A DNA stretch of 64,000 bases from Desulfurella acetivorans A63 (GTDB taxonomy: Bacteria; Campylobacterota_A; Desulfurellia; Desulfurellales; Desulfurellaceae). Under the pieces are notes generated by a model. The model did not search any database. It saw only the letters and a list, made by a program, of their open reading frames with translations, and was not told the origin of the DNA. Position 1 is the stretch's first letter. Each line of letters opens with the position of its first letter. The position numbers and the translations under genes were made by a program. The stretch covers positions 1,279,949 to 1,343,948 of the forward strand of contig CP007051.1 of assembly GCA_000517565.1 (NCBI GenBank), written 5' to 3'. Below are positions 52,555 through 61,312 of the stretch, in pieces.

Positions 52555-53466
52555 TTGAAAAAATTTTTTATATTGCTTGTAATACTGTTTATTATAATAT
52601 CAGCAATAGGTTTTTTCGCAGATTTCAAAAAAGCTGTACAATCTTTGGAATATTTTGATAAAATATATTTGATTGGCGCGGCAATTTTTGGTTTTGGAAA
52701 CGATTTTATAAAATTTTTTAGGTGGCATTTATATATAAAAAAATTGAGCATTAAAGTAAATTTTTTTACAGATTTAAAAATCTTTCTATGCGGTTTGGCA
52801 ATGAGTGTTACACCAGTTAAATTTGGCTATACTATAAAAAACTACATTATAGAAAATATAACAAAAACACCGTTCAAAAAAACGCTATCTGCTACATTTG
52901 CAGAAATTTATGTTGATTTTTTGATACTTTCTGTGATATCTTTAATTGGTATGTTTTATTTGCAAAAATTTTCTATTTTGGGAGCAATTCTCATAATTGC
53001 AGTAAGTATAATTTTTTATCCAAAGATATTTAAACAAATATTTGTAAAACTTAGAACAATTTTGCCATACACCATAAGGAAGTATTATGTTGTTTTAAAA
53101 GATATGGTGTCATTTTTTACCATAGGACTTTTTAGTGAAGTGATTTTAATTACTATACTTGCCTGGACAAGCGAGGGTGTCTCGCTTAGTTTGATTTTGA
53201 AAGGTTTTGGCTTTGATGTAAATATTATAAAAACAACTGTAATATTTGGTTTTGCAACGCTTGTTGGAAGTTTGTCCATGTTGCCTGGGGGATTAATTGT
53301 ATCAGATATTACTTTGTTTGGTTTGCTTATTTATATAGGTATACCTGCCTATGTTAGCTTACCAGCAACAATTTTAGCAAGGATTTGCACATTATGGTTA
53401 TCGGTAATTGTCGGAAATACCGCTTTGTTTGTGAATAGAAAAGCTTTCTTTGGAGTAAAAAAATGA
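52555..53466 (+). CDS. YbhN/AglD-like membrane protein (UPF0104), possible flippase
   Basis: 303 residues, about 8 membrane helices, of the lysylphosphatidylglycerol-synthase transmembrane (UPF0104) family. Family blocks include GFGNDFIKFFRWHLYIKK, SVTPVKFGYTIKNYIIEN and GSLSMLPGGLIVSD. Starts with TTG directly after the arnT stop. In the E. coli arn operon the flippase is ArnEF; no such gene is here, so this protein may replace it. That is inference from position. Confidence 0.75.
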   Translation: MKKFFILLVILFIIISAIGFFADFKKAVQSLEYFDKIYLIGAAIFGFGNDFIKFFRWHLYIKKLSIKVNFFTDLKIFLCGLAMSVTPVKFGYTIKNYIIENITKTPFKKTLSATFAEIYVDFLILSVISLIGMFYLQKFSILGAILIIAVSIIFYPKIFKQIFVKLRTILPYTIRKYYVVLKDMVSFFTIGLFSEVILITILAWTSEGVSLSLILKGFGFDVNIIKTTVIFGFATLVGSLSMLPGGLIVSDITLFGLLIYIGIPAYVSLPATILARICTLWLSVIVGNTALFVNRKAFFGVKK

Positions 53467-54422
53467 TATCTGTTGTTATACCTGTTTACAATGAAGAAGA
53501 AAATATTTTACCTTTACATGAAAGGCTATTGAATGTCTTAAACTCATTAAATGAAGATTACGAGATCATATACGTTGATGATGGCAGCAAAGATAATTCT
53601 CTAAACATTTTAAAAAGCTTAAAAGGCAATGTAAAAGTAGTGGAACTTGCAAGAAACTATGGACAACATGCTGCAATTTTTGCAGGGTTTAGTGTGGTTT
53701 CAGGCGATAAAGTAATCACAATGGATGCCGATCTTCAAAATCCACCTGAGGAAATACCAAAGCTTGTTGAAAAATTTAACGAAGGCTATGATGTCATAGC
53801 AACAATAAGACAGCAAAGAAAAGATTCTATCTTTAGAAAATTTTCTTCTCACTTAAACAATTACATAACAAAAAAAATCACAAAAGTTGATTTAAACGAC
53901 TGGGGTTGTATGCTTAGAGGCTACAGAAAAAAGATAGTTGAACGCATGCTAAATAATGACGAAAAAACTGTATTTATACCAGCTATTGCAACGTACTATA
54001 CAAAAAATATTGTTGAGATACCAATACAGCACAGCCAAAGACAGGCTGGAAAATCTAAATACTCACTTATCAAGCTTGTAAATTTAATGTTTGATTTAAT
54101 GACTTCGTTTTCAAACCTACCGCTTGAGATATTGTTATATGGTGGTATCTTAACTGCAGCTTTTGGTATTTTGCTTGGCATTGTATTGGCGCTTGGAAGG
54201 ATATTTTACGGTGTTGAGTGGGCTTTAGGCGGTGTATTTTCACTTTTCAGTGTCCTTTTTATTCTTATTGGAGCTCAATTTTTTGCATTTGGCATACTCG
54301 GAGAATACATAGGAAGAATTTACAAACAGGTTAAAAACAGACCTGTATTTGTAATTGAAAATATATATGAATCAAAAGATAATTCACTAAAAAAAATTAA
54401 AACAACAGAAGAAAACCAATGA
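53463..54422 (+). CDS. arnC: ArnC-like undecaprenyl-phosphate glycosyltransferase (GT2)
   Basis: 319 residues. GT2 domain with SVVIPVYNEEENILPL, YVDDGSKDNS, and the DxD-type site TMDADLQNPPEEIP; two C-terminal membrane helices (about 230-290) end in GEYIGRIYKQVKNRP. ArnC loads 4-formamido-arabinose onto undecaprenyl phosphate. Overlaps both neighbours by 4 bp. DPM1-like or GtrB proteins share this layout; the arn context decides. Confidence 0.85.
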   Translation: MISVVIPVYNEEENILPLHERLLNVLNSLNEDYEIIYVDDGSKDNSLNILKSLKGNVKVVELARNYGQHAAIFAGFSVVSGDKVITMDADLQNPPEEIPKLVEKFNEGYDVIATIRQQRKDSIFRKFSSHLNNYITKKITKVDLNDWGCMLRGYRKKIVERMLNNDEKTVFIPAIATYYTKNIVEIPIQHSQRQAGKSKYSLIKLVNLMFDLMTSFSNLPLEILLYGGILTAAFGILLGIVLALGRIFYGVEWALGGVFSLFSVLFILIGAQFFAFGILGEYIGRIYKQVKNRPVFVIENIYESKDNSLKKIKTTEENQ

Positions 54423-55318
54423 AAACGGTTGTTTTTGCATATCATAATATGGGCGTAATTGGTTGTTCAGCCCTCAAAAAACATGGATTTGACATTAAAT
54501 GTGTTTTTACTCATAAAAATGATGAAAACGAAAATATATGGTTTGAAAGTGTTCAAGCCTGGTGCGAAAAAAATAATATAGAATATTTTACGCCAGAAAA
54601 TGTAAATACAAAAGAATGGATTGATAAAATTGCAAGCTATAAACCTGATATTATTTTTTCTTTTTACTACAGGAATCTCATATGTGAAGATATTCTAAAA
54701 CTTGCGCCTTTTAAAGCTATAAATTTACATGGATCATGCCTTCCAGCTTATCGTGGCAGAGCTCCTGTTAATTGGGTTTTGGTAAATGGTGAAAAACAAA
54801 CAGGCGTTACACTTCATTATATGGTAAAAAAACCTGATGCAGGCGATATTATTGCTCAAAAGTGCATAGATATAGACTTTTATGATACAGCAAAAACACT
54901 TTATGAAAAACTGGAAAAATTAGCCTTTACACTTTTGGATGAAACTTTGCCACATATTAAAAACAATACAGTAAAGCCAGTAAAACAAGATGAGTCAAAA
55001 GCAAGTTATTTTGGTAGAAGAACTAAGCAAGATGGTCTAATTGATTTTAATAAAACTTCTATAGAAATATACAATTTAATAAGAGCTGTAACAAAACCCT
55101 ACCCTGGTGCATTTTGCTACTATAAAGGTAAAGAACTAATTATATGGTGGGCAATACCTTATAGCATCCAATTAAAACCAAAACAAATTGCCAAAATAGA
55201 CAATAAAGTCTACATTGGATCTAAAGTGGGTTCGTTGGAATTAAAAGAAGTTGAATACGATGGTAAAACATATAAAGAAAAAGAAATTTTAAATCTTTTA
55301 GAAGGGGGATATTTGTGA
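54419..55318 (+). CDS. UDP-Ara4N formyltransferase (ArnA N-terminal half as separate protein)
   Basis: 299 residues, formyltransferase fold. Catalytic Asn and His in AINLHGSCLPAYRGRAPVNW and Asp in KPDAGDIIAQ, plus the C-terminal subdomain. This matches the first half of E. coli ArnA, which formylates UDP-Ara4N using formyl-tetrahydrofolate. In E. coli it is fused to the decarboxylase; here the two are adjacent genes overlapping by 4 bp. Methionyl-tRNA formyltransferase is an alternative but unlikely here. Confidence 0.88.
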   Translation: MKTVVFAYHNMGVIGCSALKKHGFDIKCVFTHKNDENENIWFESVQAWCEKNNIEYFTPENVNTKEWIDKIASYKPDIIFSFYYRNLICEDILKLAPFKAINLHGSCLPAYRGRAPVNWVLVNGEKQTGVTLHYMVKKPDAGDIIAQKCIDIDFYDTAKTLYEKLEKLAFTLLDETLPHIKNNTVKPVKQDESKASYFGRRTKQDGLIDFNKTSIEIYNLIRAVTKPYPGAFCYYKGKELIIWWAIPYSIQLKPKQIAKIDNKVYIGSKVGSLELKEVEYDGKTYKEKEILNLLEGGYL

Positions 55319-56331
55319 AAATCTTAATTTTAGGTGTAAATGGTTTTATTGGCTACCATCTTACAAAAGAAGTACTTGCAAGCACAGATTGGGAAATATA
55401 TGGCATGGATATAGACGATAACCGCATAAGAGACCTTGAAAATTCTAGATTACATTTTGTTGAAGGCGACATTGAAATAAACAAAGAATGGATCGAGTAT
55501 CATATAAAAAAGTGCGATGTTGTAATGCCTCTTGTTGCTATTGCAACGCCAAAAATGTATGTGGAAGATCCTTTGAGAGTATTCCACTTAGATTTTGAAG
55601 CCAATTTAGATATTATAAAAAAGTGCGCAAAGTATAAAAAACGCATTGTTTTCCCATCAACATCGGAAGTTTATGGTATAAGCCCTGATCCAGAATTTGA
55701 CGAAGACAAAAGCCCTCTATGTACAGGACCAATAAACAAAGAACGTTGGATTTATTCTGCATCAAAACAATTGCTAGATAGAGTAATTTGGGCTTATGGC
55801 AATCATGAAAATTTACCTTTTACACTTTTTAGGCCATTTAACTGGATCGGACCAAAACTTGATTCAATAGAAATTGCCAAAGAAGGTTCTTCCAGAGTTG
55901 TTACACAGTTCATAGCATCACTGCTTTTTAAAAAACCTATATATTTAGTAGATGGTGGAAAACAAATGCGTAGCTTCACATACATAAGCGATGGTATTGA
56001 CGCTTTAATCAAAATTTTGAAAAATGAAAACAATGTATGTGATAAACAAATAATAAATATAGGAAATCCAAATAACAATATTTCAATAAAAGATTTAGCT
56101 TACTTAATGAGGGATATTTTTTCAAAACATGAAAAACATAAAAATGACAAAGAGTTTTCGCAAATTATAGAAATAGATTCAAAAGAATTTTACGGAGAAT
56201 CTTACCAAGATATATACAACAGAAAACCTTCTATAAAAAAAGCAAAAGAATTACTTAACTGGGAGCCAAAAGTTGCATTAGGAGATGCATTAAAATTATC
56301 GATAGATGCATTTATAAATGAGTATGAATAA
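55315..56331 (+). CDS. UDP-glucuronate decarboxylase (ArnA C-terminal half as separate protein)
   Basis: 338 residues, extended SDR fold. NAD-binding GVNGFIGYHL, Ser/Thr in FPSTSEVYG, catalytic YxxxK in YSASKQLLDR, and the substrate Arg context GGKQMRSFTYISDG as in ArnA. It makes UDP-4-keto-arabinose from UDP-glucuronate. GTG start at 55315, overlapping the formyltransferase gene by 4 bp. The aminotransferase ArnB that would act next is not in the window. Confidence 0.9.
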   Translation: MKILILGVNGFIGYHLTKEVLASTDWEIYGMDIDDNRIRDLENSRLHFVEGDIEINKEWIEYHIKKCDVVMPLVAIATPKMYVEDPLRVFHLDFEANLDIIKKCAKYKKRIVFPSTSEVYGISPDPEFDEDKSPLCTGPINKERWIYSASKQLLDRVIWAYGNHENLPFTLFRPFNWIGPKLDSIEIAKEGSSRVVTQFIASLLFKKPIYLVDGGKQMRSFTYISDGIDALIKILKNENNVCDKQIINIGNPNNNISIKDLAYLMRDIFSKHEKHKNDKEFSQIIEIDSKEFYGESYQDIYNRKPSIKKAKELLNWEPKVALGDALKLSIDAFINEYE

Positions 56332-57172
56332 CATATGCATTAAAGTAGATGTAGATACTTTTAATGGTCTAAAATACGGCGTTACAAAACTCATTAAGAT
56401 TTTCAATGAATTTAATATAAAAGCTACTTTCTATGTAACACTTGGACCTGATAATTCTGGAAAAGCAATAATAAACCTCTTAAAGCCAGCTTTTTTAAAA
56501 AAGATGTTAAAAACAAAAGCAGTCAGTTCTTACGGTATTAAAACAGCTCTATATGGTACACTACTTAAACCGCCAATGCTTGCGTGGTTGAAAGATATAC
56601 TTATTCAGATAAAATTAAATGGACATGAAGTTGAGTTTCATGCATACGATCATAGGTTTTGGCAAGATAACATAGAAAAATTAACTTACGATGAAATTAA
56701 AGTATGGTTTGAAAAAGGCATCTCAACATACTTTAGCATATACAAAGACTATCCTAAATCATTTGGCGCTCCAGGTTGGGTTTGCTCTAAAAAAGCCCTA
56801 AAATACATCAAAAATTTAAAGTTTATCAAATTTTTAAGTATATCAAGGGCGCAAAAACCATTTGTTGAACAAATCACCCAATTGATTGAAATACCATCAA
56901 ACCTACCATGTCTTGAAGAAAATCCAAAAGATTTTTTAAGTATCGCAAAAAAAACCATTGAAACAACCGAATATGGTATTTTGCCGGTTCATGCAGAAAT
57001 TGAAGGTGGCCCATTCATTGACACATTTGTTAAACTATTAAACGCAATAAAACAAAATACAAACTTTTTAACAATGAATGAGTATTTTTTAAAACTCAAT
57101 AGAAATAATTTAGAAACAAGACAATTTAAATCAAAAATATTGCCAGGGAGGGCTTTTAGCTGTTTAGTATAA
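56318..57172 (+). CDS. arnD: ArnD-like deformylase (polysaccharide deacetylase family)
   Basis: 284 residues. NodB-type fold with KVDVDTFNGLKYG at the N-terminus, TLGPDNSGKA, PAFLKKMLKTKA and HEVEFHAYDHRFWQDN, which follow ArnD closely. Removes the formyl group from undecaprenyl-phosphate-Ara4FN in the periplasm. Starts 13 bp inside the previous gene and overlaps the LptF/G gene by 13 bp. Confidence 0.88.
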   Translation: MSMNNICIKVDVDTFNGLKYGVTKLIKIFNEFNIKATFYVTLGPDNSGKAIINLLKPAFLKKMLKTKAVSSYGIKTALYGTLLKPPMLAWLKDILIQIKLNGHEVEFHAYDHRFWQDNIEKLTYDEIKVWFEKGISTYFSIYKDYPKSFGAPGWVCSKKALKYIKNLKFIKFLSISRAQKPFVEQITQLIEIPSNLPCLEENPKDFLSIAKKTIETTEYGILPVHAEIEGGPFIDTFVKLLNAIKQNTNFLTMNEYFLKLNRNNLETRQFKSKILPGRAFSCLV

Positions 57173-58212
57173 AGCTCTTTGATAGGTACATAATTATAAA
57201 TCTTACAAAGTCTTTCTTTGTAAGTTTAATAATTATCACAATAGTTATGTTAATAGGAGATATGGTTAAATTTTCCGATGTACTTTTTTCTACCGGTACA
57301 AGTCTATTTGATATGCTAACGATTCTTGCTTATATGGCATTGTTTTTAGCAATTTTTACAATACCTATGAGTTTAATGCTTTCAATTAACCTTACATATA
57401 CTCAGATGTCTAAAAACTTAGAAATTGATATCGCAAAAACCATGGGGCTTTCCACGTTTAGAATTTATAAAAGCGCCCTTTTATTTACATTTATTGTTTT
57501 TCTTCTTCTATTTTTTATAGTTACATATCTATCCCCAATAGCAAATGCTGCATATCGAACTAAACTTTACAAACTTGCAAAAAATAATGTCCAGGCTGGT
57601 TTAACAGAAAATACCTTTTTTAAAACAAAAAATTTTACGATTTATGCAGATGCTTTATCCCCCAATCATAACAAAGCTTATAATGTTTTTGTAGATGTAG
57701 AAAATAAAATAATAAAAGCAAAAAGAGTTGAATTTATAGACACAATTGACGGCTTTGCACTTAAATGTTTTGATGGAAATGTTTTTTTTAGAGACAAAAA
57801 TAGTATAAACAATGCTTATTTTAAAGTTTATACAGTAGTTATAAAATTTTCTGACCTTACTTATAACTTTGCAAGCAATCCCGGTTTTATGCCAATCAAT
57901 AAACTGATACATTATATTAAAACTCACCCACAAAGCACAGATGCCTTATTTGAACTACATCAAATGTTTGTTCTATCTACCAGTGTATTTGTTTTATCTT
58001 TAATAGGTTTTGTTTCTGCTTTGAGTTTTTACAGATCCGGAAAAACTTTTGGAATAATTTTTAGCATGTTTTCATTTATAGTATTTTATGTACTTGAAAC
58101 ATTTGGCAAAAGCTTATATTCAAGCAATAATATATATTATGCTATCTGGCTTCCAAACTTAGTATTGTTTCCAATAGCCATAATAGCTTTTGCAATAAAA
58201 GCAAGGAGGTAG
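57160..58212 (+). CDS. LptF/LptG-family LPS export permease, apparent CTG start
   Basis: 350 residues if started at CTG 57160. Six membrane helices around a periplasmic beta domain. In-frame sequence upstream of the first ATG (57247) encodes LFDRYIIINLTKSFFVS, the conserved N-terminal helix of LptF/G, and a TAG directly precedes CTG. No ATG, GTG or TTG is available before this helix. AGGGAGGG lies 8 bp before the CTG. Starting at ATG 57247 would delete most of TM1. Whether it is LptF or LptG cannot be settled. It would move LPS, perhaps Ara4N-modified, out of the inner membrane. Confidence 0.8.
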   Translation: MFSIKLFDRYIIINLTKSFFVSLIIITIVMLIGDMVKFSDVLFSTGTSLFDMLTILAYMALFLAIFTIPMSLMLSINLTYTQMSKNLEIDIAKTMGLSTFRIYKSALLFTFIVFLLLFFIVTYLSPIANAAYRTKLYKLAKNNVQAGLTENTFFKTKNFTIYADALSPNHNKAYNVFVDVENKIIKAKRVEFIDTIDGFALKCFDGNVFFRDKNSINNAYFKVYTVVIKFSDLTYNFASNPGFMPINKLIHYIKTHPQSTDALFELHQMFVLSTSVFVLSLIGFVSALSFYRSGKTFGIIFSMFSFIVFYVLETFGKSLYSSNNIYYAIWLPNLVLFPIAIIAFAIKARR

Positions 58213-58214
58213 TT

Positions 58215-59429
58215 TTGAAAGGTTTCAAAGATATACTACCAGAAACAATAGAAAAATGGCACTTTCTTGAAAAAACAGCTGTTAAAATATTTACTCATTT
58301 AGGCTACAAAGAAATCAGAACACCTATTTTAGAAAAAACTTCGGTATTTGAAAGAGGTGTAGGAGATAGCACGGATATTGTAGAAAAAGAAATGTATACA
58401 TTTTTGGATAAATCCGGAGAATCCGTAACGTTAAGGCCAGAAGGCACAGCAGGTATAGTCAGGGCTTTTATAGAAAATAAACTTGAAACATCTGTATTTA
58501 ATAAACTTTATTATATAGGACCAATGTTTCGCTATGAAAGACCCCAAAAAGGGCGTTTTAGACAATTTCATCAAATTGGAGCAGAATGCTTTGGCATCAA
58601 AAATCCCGCTATAGATGCAGAAATTATATATGTTAATACATTGCTGTTTGAAAAATTGAATATTAAAACAAACTTAGAGATAAATAATATTGGATGCCCA
58701 AACTGTAGACCCCAGTATTCAAAAGCGCTAATTAGTTATTTTGAGCATTACAAAGAATCCCTCTGCATTGACTGTCAAAAAAGGCTTTATAAAAATCCAC
58801 TAAGAATTCTTGATTGCAAAAATGAAAAGTGTAAAATAATTGCAAGGGGTGCGCCTAAATTGAAAGATTACGTATGTAAAGATTGCAAAGAGCATTACAC
58901 AGGTGTAGTAGAGTGTCTAAAAGCTCTTAATATAGAATTTATAGAAAATGAATTGCTTGTTAGAGGCCTGGATTATTACACAAGCTTTGTGTTTGAGTTT
59001 GTAAATAATAATTTGACACTATCTGCTGGCGGACGATACGATAATTTGATTCAAGACTTAGGTGGGAATAACATTTGTGGTGTGGGGTTTGCACTTGGAG
59101 AAGAACGCATTATTGATATTTTAGATATTAAGCCACAAAACAGTATTGATATTTACATTGCAAACCTTGGCGTTACATTGTACGCATTAAATATACTTCA
59201 AAAACTTAGTGATTTACAATTTAAAGTTTATTGCGAATATGAAAATAAAAGTTTAAAAAGTATGTTAAAAAAAGCTGATAAATTAGAAGCCAAAGTTTGC
59301 ATAATAATAGGGGAAAATGAATTAAAAAGTAGCTCGTGTATTGTAAGAGATATGAAAAATTCAACCCAAAAAACAATTGAATTAAACCAATTAGAAAATA
59401 CGTTAAAAGGAGTTTTGTATGCCACTTGA
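58215..59429 (+). CDS. hisS: histidyl-tRNA synthetase
   Basis: 404 residues. Class II motifs: motif 2 MFRYERPQKGRFRQFHQIGAE; HisA/HisB blocks VRGLDYYTSFVFEF and LSAGGRYDNLI; motif 3 GVGFALGEERI. Start is TTG at 58215 preceded by AGGAGG. Four extra cysteines occur in the middle (CPNC, CIDC, CKDC). Overlaps aspS by 11 bp. Confidence 0.96.
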   Translation: MKGFKDILPETIEKWHFLEKTAVKIFTHLGYKEIRTPILEKTSVFERGVGDSTDIVEKEMYTFLDKSGESVTLRPEGTAGIVRAFIENKLETSVFNKLYYIGPMFRYERPQKGRFRQFHQIGAECFGIKNPAIDAEIIYVNTLLFEKLNIKTNLEINNIGCPNCRPQYSKALISYFEHYKESLCIDCQKRLYKNPLRILDCKNEKCKIIARGAPKLKDYVCKDCKEHYTGVVECLKALNIEFIENELLVRGLDYYTSFVFEFVNNNLTLSAGGRYDNLIQDLGGNNICGVGFALGEERIIDILDIKPQNSIDIYIANLGVTLYALNILQKLSDLQFKVYCEYENKSLKSMLKKADKLEAKVCIIIGENELKSSSCIVRDMKNSTQKTIELNQLENTLKGVLYAT

Positions 59430-61188
59430 TAGAACTGCATATTGCGGTAATGTTGATGAAAGCTTGCTTGGAAAAGAAGTTAACCTATACGGTTGGGTCC
59501 AAAATTATAGAGACCATGGTGGAGTGGTTTTTATTGATTTAAAAGATAGAGAAGGCATTGTACAAATTGTTTTTGACCCAGAAGAAAATAAAGAGTTACA
59601 CGAAAAAGCAAGAAGCCTAAGAAGTCAATTTTGTATCAAAGTAAGTGGAATTGTTAGGTTAAGACCCGAAGGCACGCAAAACCAAAATTTAAAATCAGGA
59701 AAAGTAGAAGTTTTAGCTAAAAAAATGGATATCTTATCTGTAAGCGAAGTTGTACCTCTTCCTGTTGAAGAATATGTCAATGCCAGCGAAGAAGCAAGGC
59801 TTAAGTATCGCTACTTAGATCTTAGAAAGCCAACTATGCAAAGAAACCTTATTACAAGGTATAAGGCTGCATTTGCTGCAAGAAAATATTTAGACTCACA
59901 AGGTTTTATTGATATAGAAACACCAATGCTAACAAAAAGCACACCTGAAGGCGCAAGGGATTTTCTTGTACCAAGCAGATTAGAACCAGGCAAATTTTAT
60001 GCCCTTCCTCAATCCCCGCAGCTTTTTAAACAGTTGCTTATGGTTTCTGGGTTTGATAGGTATTACCAAATAACAAAATGCTTTAGAGATGAAGATTTAA
60101 GGGCAGATAGGCAACCTGAATTTACACAAATTGATCTTGAGATGAGTTTCGTTGACGAAGAAGATGTAATGCAAATAACTGAAGGAATTATTTATTCAAT
60201 ATTTAAAGAAACTTTAGGCCTTGAACTTAAAATACCATTTAAGCGTATCTCATACGATGAAGCTATGAGTCGCTACGGTTCTGATAAACCAGACTTAAGG
60301 TATTCTCTTGAGCTTAAAGACATTACAGATATTGCACGCGTTTGCGATTTTCAAGTATTTAGCGCAGCTGCCCAAAAAGGCATAGTATGCGCAATAAATG
60401 CAAAAGGTTGCGAGTGGTTTTCAAGAAAAGAAATTGATGAATTGACAAAACTTGCAAGTGTATTTAAAGCAAAAGGCCTCGCGTGGATTAAAGTCAGAGA
60501 AAATGAACTTCAATCACCTATTGTAAAATTTTTCAAAAAAGAACACATGGATGAGATAATAAAAAGATTAGAAGCAAAACCTGGAGATATTTTATTTTTT
60601 GTTGCTGATAAAAAAGAAATTGTCTATAGCGCACTTGGCGCTTTAAGGGTTGAGCTTGCAAAAAGGCTTAACTTAGCAGACAAAGATGAGTTCAATTTCA
60701 CATGGGTTGTTGATTTTCCATTGTTTGAATACAACGAAGAAGAAAAAAGATGGGATGCCATGCACCATCCTTTTACATCACCAAAGCTTGAAGATATTGA
60801 ATTTTTAGAAGAACACCCAGAACGCGTTAAAGCTCGAGCTTATGATATTACACTAAACGGCACAGAAATTGGCGGAGGAAGCATAAGGATTCACAGAAGC
60901 GACCTTCAAGAAAAAATGTTTAAGGTACTAAATATACCACAAGATCAAGCAAGGTTAAAATTTGGCTTTTTGATTGATGCTTTAAAATACGGAGCACCGC
61001 CACATGGCGGTCTTGCCATTGGTTTTGATAGGCTTGTAACGCTTATTTTAAAAGAAGAATCCATAAGGGAAGTTATAGCATTTCCAAAGACACAAAAAGG
61101 TATTTGCCCTTTAACTATTGCACCAAACGAAGTAGATCAAAAGCAACTTGATGAACTTTCTTTAAGGATTGTTCCAAAAAAACAATAA
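59419..61188 (+). CDS. aspS: aspartyl-tRNA synthetase
   Basis: 589 residues, bacterial type with the extra GAD-like insertion (about 290-420). OB-fold anticodon domain at the N-terminus (LYGWVQNYRDHGGVVFIDLKD), motif 2 CFRDEDLRADRQPEFTQID, and motif 3 GLAIGFDRLVTLIL. Whether it also charges tRNA-Asn depends on residues I cannot score by eye. Confidence 0.97.
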   Translation: MPLDRTAYCGNVDESLLGKEVNLYGWVQNYRDHGGVVFIDLKDREGIVQIVFDPEENKELHEKARSLRSQFCIKVSGIVRLRPEGTQNQNLKSGKVEVLAKKMDILSVSEVVPLPVEEYVNASEEARLKYRYLDLRKPTMQRNLITRYKAAFAARKYLDSQGFIDIETPMLTKSTPEGARDFLVPSRLEPGKFYALPQSPQLFKQLLMVSGFDRYYQITKCFRDEDLRADRQPEFTQIDLEMSFVDEEDVMQITEGIIYSIFKETLGLELKIPFKRISYDEAMSRYGSDKPDLRYSLELKDITDIARVCDFQVFSAAAQKGIVCAINAKGCEWFSRKEIDELTKLASVFKAKGLAWIKVRENELQSPIVKFFKKEHMDEIIKRLEAKPGDILFFVADKKEIVYSALGALRVELAKRLNLADKDEFNFTWVVDFPLFEYNEEEKRWDAMHHPFTSPKLEDIEFLEEHPERVKARAYDITLNGTEIGGGSIRIHRSDLQEKMFKVLNIPQDQARLKFGFLIDALKYGAPPHGGLAIGFDRLVTLILKEESIREVIAFPKTQKGICPLTIAPNEVDQKQLDELSLRIVPKKQ

Positions 61189-61191
61189 AAT

Positions 61192-61266
61192 TGGTGGGCG
61201 ATACAGGTATCGAACCTGTGACCTCTTGCGTGTGAAGCAAGCGCTCTTCCACTGAGCTAATCGCCC
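61192..61266 (-). tRNA. tRNA-Val(CAC)
   Basis: The minus strand gives GGGCGAT acceptor paired with ATCGCCC, D-loop AGCTCAGTGGAAGAGC, anticodon stem-loop CTTGC-TTCACAC-GCAAG (anticodon CAC), and T-loop GGTTCGATACC. CCA is encoded (TGG at 61192-61194 on the plus strand). 75 nt. Confidence 0.96.
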
Positions 61267-61277
61267 ACGTGTTGTTT

Positions 61278-61306
61278 ATTATGATTAAATCTGTTTTGTT
61301 TGTCAA
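61278..61306 (-). promoter_or_regulatory. promoter of tRNA-Val
   Basis: Minus strand TTGACA (plus 61301-61306), 17-bp spacer, CATAAT (plus 61278-61283), 12 bp before the tRNA. Confidence 0.65.
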
Positions 61307-61312
61307 ATACTT

